NCBI RefSeq assembly: GCF_015594925.2
Contig: NZ_CP087591.1
Coordinates: 1,509,119-1,573,118, forward strand
Source: Vibrio sp. VB16
GTDB taxonomy: Bacteria > Pseudomonadota > Gammaproteobacteria > Enterobacterales > Vibrionaceae
Direction of reading: 5' to 3'
DNA: 64,000 bases
Part shown: piece after piece, positions 51,164 to 59,890 of the stretch
Position numbering within the stretch: position 1 is the stretch's first letter
How the letters are laid out: every line of letters starts with the position of its first letter
Notes under the pieces: model-generated
Databases searched by the model: none
What the model was told of the DNA's origin: nothing
Seen by the model: only the letters and a program-made list of their open reading frames with translations
Position numbers and translations under genes: made by a program

Positions 51164-52624
51164 ATGACTACACCGCATGATTCGTCAGAAATCAAACATC
51201 TTTTTTCACCAAAAGAAATGATGACGCAAGCTGAAAAGTTTGCCGTCAGCAAAACAACGAAAAGCACCAGTATGACACTCAGCCTTGCGGTTATGGCTGG
51301 CCTGTTTATTGGACTGGCGTTTCTATTCTATATAACGGTTACAACCGGAAGCCAATCAACTGGATGGGGCATCAGTCGATTTGCTGGTGGTCTGGCTTTT
51401 AGCATGGGGCTGATTCTTATTGTCTTAATGGGCGGTGAACTGTTCACCAGTTCTGTTTTGTCCAGTATCGCATGGGCAAACCGTAAGATTAGCTTTAAAC
51501 GTATGGTGATCATATGGGGCAAGGTTTATGTCGGCAACTTTATTGGTGCGGTGATATTACTGATATTGGTTGTCGCGGCGGGTTTGTACCAAATGGACAG
51601 CGGTCAATGGGGCTTAAACGCACTAAATATAGCTCAACACAAACTCCACCACACACCTGTTGAAGCTTTCGCACTTGGTGTTTTGTGTAACCTGCTTGTT
51701 TGCCTAGCGATCTGGCTTACGTTTAGTACTCATAGCGCAATGGGGAAAGCTTTTATGGTTATGCTTCCGGTTGCGATGTTTGTCAGCAGTGGTTTTGAAC
51801 ACTGCGTGGCGAATATGTTTATGGTGCCATTAGGCATACTGATTCAATCTACTGCTCCTGATGCCTTTTGGGCTCAAGTAGGGGCAGAAGCCAGTCAATA
51901 CTCAGATCTTACATTCTTCAATTTCGTTACCGCAAACTTAATACCAGTCACGTTTGGAAACATTGTGGGTGGCGCCGTATTAGTGGGCCTAGCTAACTGG
52001 TCTATTTACGTACGACCAGAATTAAAATCAACTCAATCAAAATCAATTAAAACAACTGACCTAACAACGTCAATAAGGGAACTTGCTATGAAAACTAACC
52101 TAACCGCTATCGATATTATGAATAATGAATTTTACGCAGTAAAAGCAGACATGCCGACAGAATTGGCTATCGATGCATTAACCGATAGAAAACTCCAAGG
52201 TGCGCCAGTTGTCAATGTTCAAGGTAAGCTGGTTGGTTTCTTCTCAATCCACGATGTTATGGTTGACTTATGGTGCCAAGATTATTTACCAGCAAAGGGA
52301 CAGAAAGTCGTTGATCTAATGTCTAGGGACGTTATTGCAGTCAATCATGATGAATCATTGGTTAACCTTGTCGAGTTTTTATGTATCGACAAAGAGCAAC
52401 TCTATCCAACAACAGGAATGGGGATTGCGACACAATTTGCATCGTTGTCTTTAGAAGAGAGAGCGAAAAGTATGAAAATTAATAAGCCACAAACACTGCC
52501 TGTGTTACAAGATGGTCTACTTGTTGGTGTCGTATCGAGAATGGAAACAATGACAGCATTACGAGCAATTTACGGAGAGAAAATGAATGTTATCGTAAAC
52601 ACTCATGAATTAGAAACTGCCTAA
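51164..52624 (+). CDS. Formate/nitrite channel (FocA-like) fused to a CBS-domain pair
   Basis: A 486-residue protein. Residues 1-285 are a FocA/NirC-type pentameric anion channel: six helices, with the pore signature LMGGELFTSSVLSSIA and FVSSGFEHCVANMFMVPLG. The C-terminal 180 residues contain two CBS domains (LTAIDIMNNEFYAVKADMP to LVGFFSIHDVMVDLW, and KVVDLMSRDVIAVNHDES to GLLVGVVSRMETMTALR) that may sense an adenine nucleotide. E. coli FocA ends after the channel. ATG 51164 follows AGGAGG. An internal ATG at 52088, with AAGGGA seven bases upstream, could also produce the CBS part alone. A terminator follows at 52631. Confidence 0.9.
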   Translation: MTTPHDSSEIKHLFSPKEMMTQAEKFAVSKTTKSTSMTLSLAVMAGLFIGLAFLFYITVTTGSQSTGWGISRFAGGLAFSMGLILIVLMGGELFTSSVLSSIAWANRKISFKRMVIIWGKVYVGNFIGAVILLILVVAAGLYQMDSGQWGLNALNIAQHKLHHTPVEAFALGVLCNLLVCLAIWLTFSTHSAMGKAFMVMLPVAMFVSSGFEHCVANMFMVPLGILIQSTAPDAFWAQVGAEASQYSDLTFFNFVTANLIPVTFGNIVGGAVLVGLANWSIYVRPELKSTQSKSIKTTDLTTSIRELAMKTNLTAIDIMNNEFYAVKADMPTELAIDALTDRKLQGAPVVNVQGKLVGFFSIHDVMVDLWCQDYLPAKGQKVVDLMSRDVIAVNHDESLVNLVEFLCIDKEQLYPTTGMGIATQFASLSLEERAKSMKINKPQTLPVLQDGLLVGVVSRMETMTALRAIYGEKMNVIVNTHELETA

Positions 52625-52630
52625 TAAATA

Positions 52631-52656
52631 GAGGCCAAGCCTACCAGCTTGGCCTC
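52631..52656. terminator. Bidirectional terminator between FocA-CBS and yceI-type genes
   Basis: GAGGCCAAGC and GCTTGGCCTC form a perfect 10-bp stem with a 6-base loop. T-rich sequence follows on the plus strand (ATTAGATTATTTTTT); on the minus strand the following TATTTATTAG is also AT-rich. It separates two convergent genes. Confidence 0.82.
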
Positions 52657-52662
52657 ATTAGA

Positions 52663-53232
52663 TTATTTTTTCACGCCTTCTACGTAAAGCTCCATATCAA
52701 CCGTTTGTGCCATACCCATCGCTTCAATTCCAAAATCATCTAGCTGCAAAGTCGTTGTGCCAACAAATCCAGCACGATAGCCACCCCAAGGGTCTGAACC
52801 TTCACCGATGAATTCAGCTGAGATTGAAATTGGGCTGGTTTTACCATGAAGCGTTAGGTCACCATTTACTGAAAGTTTACCATCGCCATTATCTGTTACT
52901 GACGAACTGACAAATTTTGCGTCAGTAAATTTGTCAGCGTTAATAAAATCTTTGCTTCGTAGATGCTTGTCACGTTCAGCATGGTTAGAATCGAGACTCG
53001 TAGTATCGATATTCACCATAATTTTTGAAGCGCTGACATCAGCAGGGTCGTAGGAAAAAGTACCATCGAATGTATTGAAACGACCTTTAATAAAGCTATA
53101 ACCTAAGTGGCTTACTTTAAAGTTGATTGATGCGTGTGCTCCGTTGGTATCAATAGCGTAGTCGGCTGCATTCGCGGTTAAAGGCATTGCTACTGCTAAT
53201 GCTAGTCCCGTTTTTATCAGTAAGTTTTTCAT
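52663..53232 (-). CDS. YceI-family periplasmic lipocalin-like protein
   Basis: A 189-residue periplasmic protein with a signal peptide (NLLIKTGLALAVAMPLTANA, cut before ADYAID). The mature part is the YceI beta-barrel: DYAIDTNGAHASINFKVSHL, GYSFIKGRFNTFDGTFSYDP, RSKDFINADKFTDAKFVS and GDLTLHGKTSPI. Family members bind isoprenoid or other lipids; the ligand here is unknown. It begins in an ATGA overlap with the cytochrome b561 gene, the usual yceJ-yceI arrangement. Confidence 0.94.
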   Translation of the reverse strand: MKNLLIKTGLALAVAMPLTANAADYAIDTNGAHASINFKVSHLGYSFIKGRFNTFDGTFSYDPADVSASKIMVNIDTTSLDSNHAERDKHLRSKDFINADKFTDAKFVSSSVTDNGDGKLSVNGDLTLHGKTSPISISAEFIGEGSDPWGGYRAGFVGTTTLQLDDFGIEAMGMAQTVDMELYVEGVKK

Positions 53233-53768
53233 TTTGATGCTCCTATCATTTTTCGTAGCGTATTGTCTTTGTTAATAAAGTGGTGCTTAAGTGCGGCAGC
53301 CGCATGTAAAGCGGCAAAACCTATAAGAGTGACAGCGGTGTAAAAGTGAATCTCACCCGAGATATCAGATTGGTCTGCAAACAACTCCCCTAGTCCTGGA
53401 ACCGTAAACCAATTAAATACTTCAATACCTCGCCCGTCTGACGTGGATATCAGGTATCCAGAGACAAACAGTACAATCATGAGAACATACAACAGCTGAT
53501 GTACCGCATGAGCCCCTTTTTTTTCTAGCGCTGAACCCTCTATTGCTGGTGATAACGTAGTCCACTTCCAAATAATTCGAAAAGCAGTTAAAACCGCCAA
53601 CAACAGCCCAACTGACTTATGCCAATGGGGAGCGGTCTTATACCAGCTACTGTAGTAGTTGAGTTCAACCATCCATAACCCCGCGGCAAACATACCGAGA
53701 ATGACCAAAGCGGATAGCCAATGCAGCCCTCTCGCCATAGGGTTATAGTTTTTTACTTCTTTAGACAT
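53229..53768 (-). CDS. Cytochrome b561 (YceJ/CybB-like)
   Basis: A 179-residue inner-membrane b-type cytochrome with four helices. Haem-ligand histidines are visible in MARGLHWLSALVILGMFAA (helix 1), HKSVGLLLAVLTAFRIIWK (helix 2), and HFYTAVTLIGFAALHAAAAL near the C-terminus. It is upstream of and overlaps the YceI gene by 4 bp, the conserved pair. Electron donor and acceptor are unknown; superoxide:ubiquinone oxidoreduction has been reported for E. coli CybB. Confidence 0.93.
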   Translation of the reverse strand: MSKEVKNYNPMARGLHWLSALVILGMFAAGLWMVELNYYSSWYKTAPHWHKSVGLLLAVLTAFRIIWKWTTLSPAIEGSALEKKGAHAVHQLLYVLMIVLFVSGYLISTSDGRGIEVFNWFTVPGLGELFADQSDISGEIHFYTAVTLIGFAALHAAAALKHHFINKDNTLRKMIGASK

Positions 53769-53922
53769 GAGTTTTCTCTCGCCACGTTAATCTAAATGCG
53801 AATAATTATCTTGTACGAAGTATTTACCGATTAGAGAGAAGAATAAAGCAACGAAATTTGATTAGTTAGTTCAGTTTATTTGAATTGATAGAATATCAAC
53901 GAGAATCTTTTTAAGTTAACAA

Positions 53923-54171
53923 CTAAAAGTCGCTCTCCTTTTCGATCTGATATAACTCATCATTAATATCAGCCAATTTGTGGTCAAGAACGTTTTGTGC
54001 ATCCCTTACTCCCTGATTATAAAAAGCAGGACCGATTTTTTTTGAGATAAAATCAAGCAGGAAATCGGCATCAAACTGACCGAGTTCAAAATCAAGTTCA
54101 TCTTCAACATAGCGCTGCAATGCGTAAATAATCTCTTGTTTCTGTTTGGCACTGAAAGTTATTTCGTTCAT
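53923..54171 (-). CDS. DUF2164-family small protein
   Basis: An 82-residue acidic soluble protein: EITFSAKQKQEIIYALQRYV, EDELDFELGQFDADFLLDFI and GPAFYNQGVRDAQNVLDHKL. The pattern with LDFISKKIGPAFYNQGVRDA is that of DUF2164, widespread in proteobacteria and of unknown function. It stands alone between the cytochrome gene and the rightward gene at 54299, with its promoter in the shared upstream region. Confidence 0.88.
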   Translation of the reverse strand: MNEITFSAKQKQEIIYALQRYVEDELDFELGQFDADFLLDFISKKIGPAFYNQGVRDAQNVLDHKLADINDELYQIEKESDF

Positions 54172-54298
54172 AAGTTCACACTTTTATGTTAAAAATCAAG
54201 TAACTTCGAATAAGTTATATTAGTACATAGCTTTACGTAAAGTGATATATTCTAATATGATCTGGTATATCACTATTATTAAACTCGGGAGAGGACAT

Positions 54299-54937
54299 TT
54301 GCAACGGGATCTCGTCATACGTGCAATACATGACTTTCAGAAAGATTGTCTTAAGCTATGCGAAAATCATTACCCTACGGTACATAATCGCGGAATGAGT
54401 GAACATCATCTTGGACGCGCTTTTTCAAGACGTCTTGCCAGCACTTTGGATTCCTTTAACCTACCAAATCAATTTGAGCCGATTGATACTACTTGTTCGC
54501 CCGATCATCCCCATCATTATAGAATCGCCTCTAGTGCGGGAACTGTTTGGGTGATTACTCATCACCTCGACAGTGCAAATTCTATATGTAAAGAAAAACT
54601 GCTTACCGACATAACAGAATGGCAAGCTGAATATGGATTTGCCATCCAACCCAACGACCTGCTCGTTTTATTAGCTGATCATTGGATTTCACGTAGTCAG
54701 AAAAGTCGTGAACTATTAGATTGGTGGATGGGCGAGTTACCCGATGATTTCACTGCGTATACAGAGCAAGGCATTTCTTTGTACAAAAGCGACTCAAAAC
54801 TTGTGCATGAGCTAGACCAACGATTTCATATTCGCCCTTGTTACCTAAGGTTCGGACATCCTTTGGTTCGCTCTACAGATCAACAATTAGTAAGAAAATA
54901 TATCCAACTTTACGCAATCTTAGAGTGCCAAAAGTGA
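54299..54937 (+). CDS. Soluble protein of unknown function, about 212 residues
   Basis: I do not recognise this family. The start is placed at TTG 54299 because GGGAGAGGA ends four bases before it; the frame also opens at GTG 54242 and ATG 54257. The protein is cytoplasmic-looking, with a helical N-terminal part (LVIRAIHDFQKDCLKLCENH, HHLGRAFSRRLASTLDSF) and a part containing HYRIASSAGTVWVITHHLDS, LLVLLADHWISRSQKSREL and a final helix RKYIQLYAILECQ. Several His and Cys residues are scattered but no catalytic motif stands out. It converges on the GGDEF-EAL gene, with a poly-C tract between. Confidence 0.7.
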   Translation: MQRDLVIRAIHDFQKDCLKLCENHYPTVHNRGMSEHHLGRAFSRRLASTLDSFNLPNQFEPIDTTCSPDHPHHYRIASSAGTVWVITHHLDSANSICKEKLLTDITEWQAEYGFAIQPNDLLVLLADHWISRSQKSRELLDWWMGELPDDFTAYTEQGISLYKSDSKLVHELDQRFHIRPCYLRFGHPLVRSTDQQLVRKYIQLYAILECQK

Positions 54938-54944
54938 TTCAGTG

Positions 54945-54955
54945 CCCCCCCCCCC
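54945..54955. repeat. Homopolymeric tract of 11 C
   Basis: Eleven C residues on the plus strand lie between the stop codons of two convergent genes, four bases from the GGDEF-EAL stop. Such tracts are rare in this AT-rich window and are prone to slippage, so length may vary between cells or be a sequencing uncertainty. No reading frame passes through it that would be switched. Confidence 0.9.
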
Positions 54956-54959
54956 TACA

Positions 54960-57002
54960 TTATGCATTTACCAATACACGTGTAGAGTCAATTAAAACGT
55001 CGATAGGAACAGGTTTAGAGAAGTAATAACCTTGGGCATAACGGCAGCCATAAGAAGCAAGAAGGTTAGATTGTCGTTCTTCTTCAATCCCTTCCGCCAC
55101 AACCTTGATTCCAAGTTCATCCGCCATTTGAATCATCGCTTTGCATAGTGCCTGACTATTCGCATCTTCAACCAAGTTTTTCACAAATGATCGATCAATT
55201 TTAATAAAGTCGATTTCAATCTGTTGTAGATACGATAGAGAAGAGTAACCCACTCCAAAGTCATCGATAGCAATATCGATACCGACATCTTTCAACAACT
55301 TCAACCTTTCCTTCACAATTTCATCACTCGTCATCAAAAGGTTTTCAGTAATCTCAAAGGAAATGAGATCGACCTGTCGGTCACATTTTTTGCACTCGTT
55401 TAACCATGTTTCTATTCGTTTAAAATCGCCTTTAAATTGTGCTGGAGAAACATTAACACTTATCTGTATGTCTTGATTGAAGGTCTTTTGTAAGATGGGA
55501 ATATGCAAAGAAGCATTTCTTAACACCCACTCTCCAATTTCGTTGATTATGCCAAACTCTTCAGCAATCGAAATGAACTCATCGGGAAACACGAGACCTT
55601 TCGTTGGATGGTTCCAGCGGATTAAGGCTTCTACTTTGGCAATTTCACCCGTTGAAAATTCGACAATAGGCTGAAAATAGAGTTCAAATTGCTCCTCTCT
55701 TAATGCCACTTTAAGATCAGCTACAACCGATCTTTTTTCGATTAACCTATCCATCATCATGTTGTCAAAATATCGGTAGCAATTCCTTCCTTCATATTTT
55801 GCTTCATACATTGCTAGATCCGCACACTTTAAGATGCTTTCTACATCGATTGCATTTATTGGGAATATGGCGACACCGATACTCACGGTAACCGAGATGT
55901 CTTCGCCCTTAATGATAAATGGTTGGTTTAATTCTCTTTGGAGATTTTTGGCAACAAAAGTACTGTGCTCTCTCTCTATCACATCACCAAGCAGTATCGT
56001 AAACTCATCACCGCCTAAGCGTACAACAAGATCACTTGCTCTTGCCACCGATCTAAGCCTATCGGCAACTGCAATCAATAGCAGATCACCATAATCATGC
56101 CCCAAAGTATCATTAACGTCTTTGAAACCATCCAAATCTAAAAATAGTATTGAAAAGCCGATTGACTCATTGGCTTCATATTTATTCACATAGTTTTGCA
56201 GCTCTTCATTAAGATACCGTCTATTAGGCAGGCCTGACAAACTGTCATGATAAGCTTGTTTCTGTAGTTTACTATTTGCCGCTTCCAACTCCGTGGTTCT
56301 TTGCTTAACCTGAAGTTCTAGGTTGCGGTCCCGCAGTTCAACGTTTTCTAGCATAAGATTAAAGCACTGAGTCAACTGACCTATTTCATCGTTTGTTGTT
56401 GTTTTAGCCCGCAGAGCATAGTTATTTGTTTTCGTTACCTTGGTAGCCACACGAGCGAGATTCAACAAAGGATCAGTGATATATCGGCTAAACACTATCG
56501 TTAATGCAAAGCTTATTGCGAGCGTGATAGCCGCAATCAATCCAACAAAAAGTGAGTATACTTCGATGTGCTTATTGATCGATTGGTCATTCACCCTTAT
56601 CACCAAGTTGCCATAATTAGTCTCGTCATGAACAAGTGGTTTTGCTACCGTAATATATACTGTGTTAGGAACAATACTGTTCAAATGAGGCGATTCAAAA
56701 CTTACAAATACATCGCTGTCAATTGTGTACACTTTCGCATCAATAATTGTATTATCGGACATCAAGGGCATCAAAAGTTCACTGGCGGCAAAGTCATCAC
56801 GAAACACGACTGCAGCGGTCAAGGTTGGAGCCAATATCTCTGCAATTGAGTCTATCCTGTGCAACTCTTTTTCTTTGGAATTACTCTTTTCGTACTTGAT
56901 AATAGTGATTGCGGTACTTAACACGGAAAAAAGCGCAACGACCATAAATAAGGCGACAAGCTTTACTTGGATAGTCCGGAATCTAGGAACAATATTCCTC
57001 AT
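54960..57002 (-). CDS. Membrane GGDEF-EAL protein (YfiN-like sensor)
   Basis: A 680-residue bifunctional c-di-GMP protein. Membrane helices at about 12-32 and 150-172 enclose a small periplasmic domain resembling the CHASE8 domain of YfiN (IAEILAPTLTAAVVFRDDFA). A HAMP domain (about 173-225) and a short coiled coil follow. The GGDEF domain has DGFKDVNDTLGHDYGD, an RASD inhibitory site and intact VRLGGDEFTILL near 332. The EAL domain has KVEALIRWNHPTKG near 457, ISVNVSPAQF, FEITENLL, IDDFGVGYSS, FIKIDRSFV and VAEGIEEE, all catalytic residues present. It overlaps the yfiR stop by 4 bp; YfiR is the known periplasmic repressor of YfiN. Confidence 0.94.
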   Translation of the reverse strand: MRNIVPRFRTIQVKLVALFMVVALFSVLSTAITIIKYEKSNSKEKELHRIDSIAEILAPTLTAAVVFRDDFAASELLMPLMSDNTIIDAKVYTIDSDVFVSFESPHLNSIVPNTVYITVAKPLVHDETNYGNLVIRVNDQSINKHIEVYSLFVGLIAAITLAISFALTIVFSRYITDPLLNLARVATKVTKTNNYALRAKTTTNDEIGQLTQCFNLMLENVELRDRNLELQVKQRTTELEAANSKLQKQAYHDSLSGLPNRRYLNEELQNYVNKYEANESIGFSILFLDLDGFKDVNDTLGHDYGDLLLIAVADRLRSVARASDLVVRLGGDEFTILLGDVIEREHSTFVAKNLQRELNQPFIIKGEDISVTVSIGVAIFPINAIDVESILKCADLAMYEAKYEGRNCYRYFDNMMMDRLIEKRSVVADLKVALREEQFELYFQPIVEFSTGEIAKVEALIRWNHPTKGLVFPDEFISIAEEFGIINEIGEWVLRNASLHIPILQKTFNQDIQISVNVSPAQFKGDFKRIETWLNECKKCDRQVDLISFEITENLLMTSDEIVKERLKLLKDVGIDIAIDDFGVGYSSLSYLQQIEIDFIKIDRSFVKNLVEDANSQALCKAMIQMADELGIKVVAEGIEEERQSNLLASYGCRYAQGYYFSKPVPIDVLIDSTRVLVNA

Positions 57003-57496
57003 TGTTTACGCCTCCCTTCGACGACACGTCCAAGCCTTAATACCTTCGAGCTCATTTTTATACCCGCATCAAGCAACGCATCAGAGTTAACCTCAAAGCG
57101 TACTTTCCCACCGGTAATAAATAAATTGATATGGCCACCTGATGGAACAAAGGCTTTCATTTCCCCTACTAACATTGTTTTTGTAAGGTTTTCATTTCTG
57201 GTTACTTTTTCAATCAGGTCGGCATTTCTTTCTGTCAGGAAAAAACTATTACATGAATCATCTGGCATCCCTTCTCTCGATACTAAATGAACCTCTACTT
57301 GACGGTTTTTAACCTTTTGACCATTAAGTGTTTTTGATGCGGTTAAGACAAAATCTGGATTATAACTACAAATAATATACTTGTTTCTGAGATTTGGATT
57401 AAACCAATTTCCCTCACTGTATCGGGCAAAGTTAAAGATAAAACCAGCTTTGACTGCAAATTCTCTTTCACTTGCATACGACAAGTTGGCCGACAT
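56999..57496 (-). CDS. YfiR-family periplasmic protein (start codon in doubt)
   Basis: A periplasmic regulator of the YfiR family, which in Pseudomonas inhibits the cyclase YfiN. Core motifs: EREFAVKAGFIFNFARYSEG, YIICSYNPDF, ALLDAGIKMSSKVLRLGRVV. The ATG at 57496 gives MSANLSYASE with no functional leader. Reading upstream in frame to 57545 adds IVILLRLFHLVLIGLTL, making a classic signal peptide ending SYA-SE, but no ATG, GTG or TTG occurs there; the candidates are ATA 57547, ATC 57541 or CTG 57529. GAGG at 57554-57551 is nine bases from ATC 57541. The coordinates give the canonical-ATG version; the true start is probably upstream. It is the middle gene of a three-gene operon. Confidence 0.82.
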   Translation of the reverse strand: MSANLSYASEREFAVKAGFIFNFARYSEGNWFNPNLRNKYIICSYNPDFVLTASKTLNGQKVKNRQVEVHLVSREGMPDDSCNSFFLTERNADLIEKVTRNENLTKTMLVGEMKAFVPSGGHINLFITGGKVRFEVNSDALLDAGIKMSSKVLRLGRVVEGRRKQ

Positions 57497-57557
57497 TAAC
57501 GTCAGCCCTATAAGAACGAGATGAAACAGTCTTAATAAGATAACTATCCGCCTCTAT

Positions 57558-59600
57558 TTAGAAATTGGCCGTAATTCGAGCGACAACTGATTGTTCAATA
57601 TAGGTAGGCACAGTATAAGTTTCATCTGTATTTTTATACTCTACATGCTTACCAGCAAGCAAATTGTTGCCCGTCAACGTAAACGCTATTGTTGGATTAA
57701 ATAACCATGACCAACTTAGGTCAAGAGAACCATAATCGGATGTTTCATACGCGGTACCCGCTTCAATTCGATATAAGGCAAAGAGGTAGTGGTCACGGGT
57801 AATCGACACACTAGACTTTAAGAACAATTGTGACAAATCAGAAGATTGACCAACGGCGGTTCTTGTTGAATCGGTTAATTGATATTCGTATGAGGTGAAG
57901 TTATAACCTATTTCTGCTTTGAATTCATCGTTTGGCTGCCAACCTAACACTAACTCCGAACCATGGGTCTTTAGTTCTGCATTCGACACAAAATTATAGT
58001 CAATCGTCGTATTTTGTAAGGCAATAGCGATCGCAATAGGGTCGTTAAGTGCGATAACTTCTTCTATTGTAAGTGGATTAAAGCTTGCTTCAAGCGCTAA
58101 CGCGTTTTTTGACTTGGTTTGAAAAAAGGTAACATCAAAATTCCAATTATGCCTTAGGTATCGATAACCAAACTCGCCTGAAATCGTTGTCTCAGCGTCT
58201 GTATCTTCGCTACCGTTTAAGTATAAAGGGATATAAAGATTATCTATACTAGGATTACCTGTCGCTACTTGGTCACCTACTCGTTGACCCGATAACACTG
58301 TCTTACCATTTTGCTCTAGTAAAGATGGAACCCTTATAGCTTGAGAAATCGATGACCACATTACATGATTATCAGTTGGCTTCCACATTAACCTAGCAAT
58401 GGGTTGGTGTTCCCAACCAGTAAAATCATTGTGTTCGGAACGATTGCCAAGTGAAAAATTCAACTCTCGTGGAATAAGGTCAATCTGTACCTGAACAAAT
58501 CCACCGTATTGGGCGGTAGAGTTAATATTTTTGACTGCCAACATATAGTCAGTGTCTTCGCTATCTATTTGGGTGTGTCTGTAGTTAAGACCCCAGTCAA
58601 ATTGAATATCGTTAATAATGGTATTCATTTGATAGTCTACATCGACAATACCAAAATGTTCATTGTGGAAGGCTGAGTCTGCTGACAGGTTGGAATAGGA
58701 GGCTTGTATCATTTGACTAGAGATGATATCTATTCGGTGCTCTAGACGCGTCATTAACTTAACATCTTCTCGCTTAAATTCCGTCGTAAGCTGATTCGTT
58801 TCAAACGTCGTCAAATCAGATAATGAGACCGTCTGACCGTTATCAATTTTTGTATAGTCCCCTTGCAAAATAAGTGAAAGATCATCGCTTAGGATCAAGT
58901 CCGAGCGCAACCCAAACGAAGAGGTTTCACCATCATCACTAGAGCGCCCTTTATAAGCGGTGTCTGAACGTTCAGTCTCTCGACTTGACGCATAGACTCG
59001 ATAAGCACCATACTCACCTAAGTCTGACCCGAATCGCCCCGTTACTTGATGGTTTAATTGTGAACCAGTTTCTACCTGAACCTTTGTTGCACGCGTATCC
59101 TCAGAATGCATGGTTATAATATTAATGACACCATTTGTCGCATTACTTCCCCATAACAACCCTGACTGACCGCGTATGATCTCTATTCTTTCTATGTCAA
59201 AAATTGGAACATTTATACTTGCCCAATCAACACCAGCGAAACCAGGGTTATGAATGCTCTGGCCATCAATCATTACAAGTAGTTTACTTGAATATCTCCC
59301 TGCCGGTGCTCTAGACGTAATCGCCCAAACATTATTGTCTATTTTTCTTACCTGCAATCCAGGTACTAATGTCAACGCTTGAGGGATTGAAGTAACACCA
59401 GATTTAACCAGTTCATCGTTAGATAATACATATATAGACGCGGCGGTTTCAGATGTAGATTGTAAACGCTTCATCGCAGCATTCGCTTGAACATCGGTTG
59501 CCATCAACGTTTCTAATTCTAAACTGGGTAAGAAAGAAGCTTCTTCATTTGCAAAAACAGAACAAGACAAAGCCAAGGGGGCTAAGTAAAAAAAACGCAT
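57558..59600 (-). CDS. TonB-dependent outer-membrane receptor
   Basis: A 680-residue outer-membrane transporter. The start is ATG 59600 (AGGA upstream), giving a signal peptide (RFFYLAPLALSCSVFANE); a longer frame to 59702 lacks this logic. Residues about 50-170 are the plug domain: AASIYVLSNDELVKSGVTSI, PQALTLVPGLQVRKIDNNVW, LLVMIDGQSIHNPGFAGVDW, IERIEIIRGQSGLLWGSNAT. The rest is a 22-strand barrel ending VVARITANF with terminal Phe. The substrate is unknown; the plug resembles vitamin-B12/colicin-type receptors. First gene of the operon with yfiR and the GGDEF-EAL gene, whose stop is 14 bp before the yfiR extension; a CRP-like site lies upstream. Confidence 0.94.
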   Translation of the reverse strand: MRFFYLAPLALSCSVFANEEASFLPSLELETLMATDVQANAAMKRLQSTSETAASIYVLSNDELVKSGVTSIPQALTLVPGLQVRKIDNNVWAITSRAPAGRYSSKLLVMIDGQSIHNPGFAGVDWASINVPIFDIERIEIIRGQSGLLWGSNATNGVINIITMHSEDTRATKVQVETGSQLNHQVTGRFGSDLGEYGAYRVYASSRETERSDTAYKGRSSDDGETSSFGLRSDLILSDDLSLILQGDYTKIDNGQTVSLSDLTTFETNQLTTEFKREDVKLMTRLEHRIDIISSQMIQASYSNLSADSAFHNEHFGIVDVDYQMNTIINDIQFDWGLNYRHTQIDSEDTDYMLAVKNINSTAQYGGFVQVQIDLIPRELNFSLGNRSEHNDFTGWEHQPIARLMWKPTDNHVMWSSISQAIRVPSLLEQNGKTVLSGQRVGDQVATGNPSIDNLYIPLYLNGSEDTDAETTISGEFGYRYLRHNWNFDVTFFQTKSKNALALEASFNPLTIEEVIALNDPIAIAIALQNTTIDYNFVSNAELKTHGSELVLGWQPNDEFKAEIGYNFTSYEYQLTDSTRTAVGQSSDLSQLFLKSSVSITRDHYLFALYRIEAGTAYETSDYGSLDLSWSWLFNPTIAFTLTGNNLLAGKHVEYKNTDETYTVPTYIEQSVVARITANF

Positions 59601-59740
59601 TAAATAATCCTGATAGATGTTTGATGTAATATTTTTGGCATCGATAGCTATCCATCTTTGACATCGGTAGCTCTCTGCCAAAACAAACTCTTGACACATC
59701 AAATGCTTAATGGGTTAAGCTAATGTATAAGCAACCTAGA

Positions 59741-59762
59741 TAATGTGATTTGTACCACATTA
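59741..59762. promoter_or_regulatory. CRP-like site upstream of the TonB-receptor operon
   Basis: TAATGTGATTTGTACCACATTA contains TGTGA-N6-CCACA, nine of ten consensus positions, with perfect outer symmetry TAATGTG / CACATTA. It is about 150 bp upstream of the receptor ATG and about 200 bp from the divergent EAL gene, so it could serve either. Confidence 0.6.
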
Positions 59763-59890
59763 ACTACTCTTACCAGCAAATATGAGTATATTTACCCCCT
59801 CGATTTGTATTCATTGCTTTGCTTATTTGTTAATAAATTGTTTGGAAATATAATTATTTTAATACATTCTTATAAATGAGCAAAAAGCCG

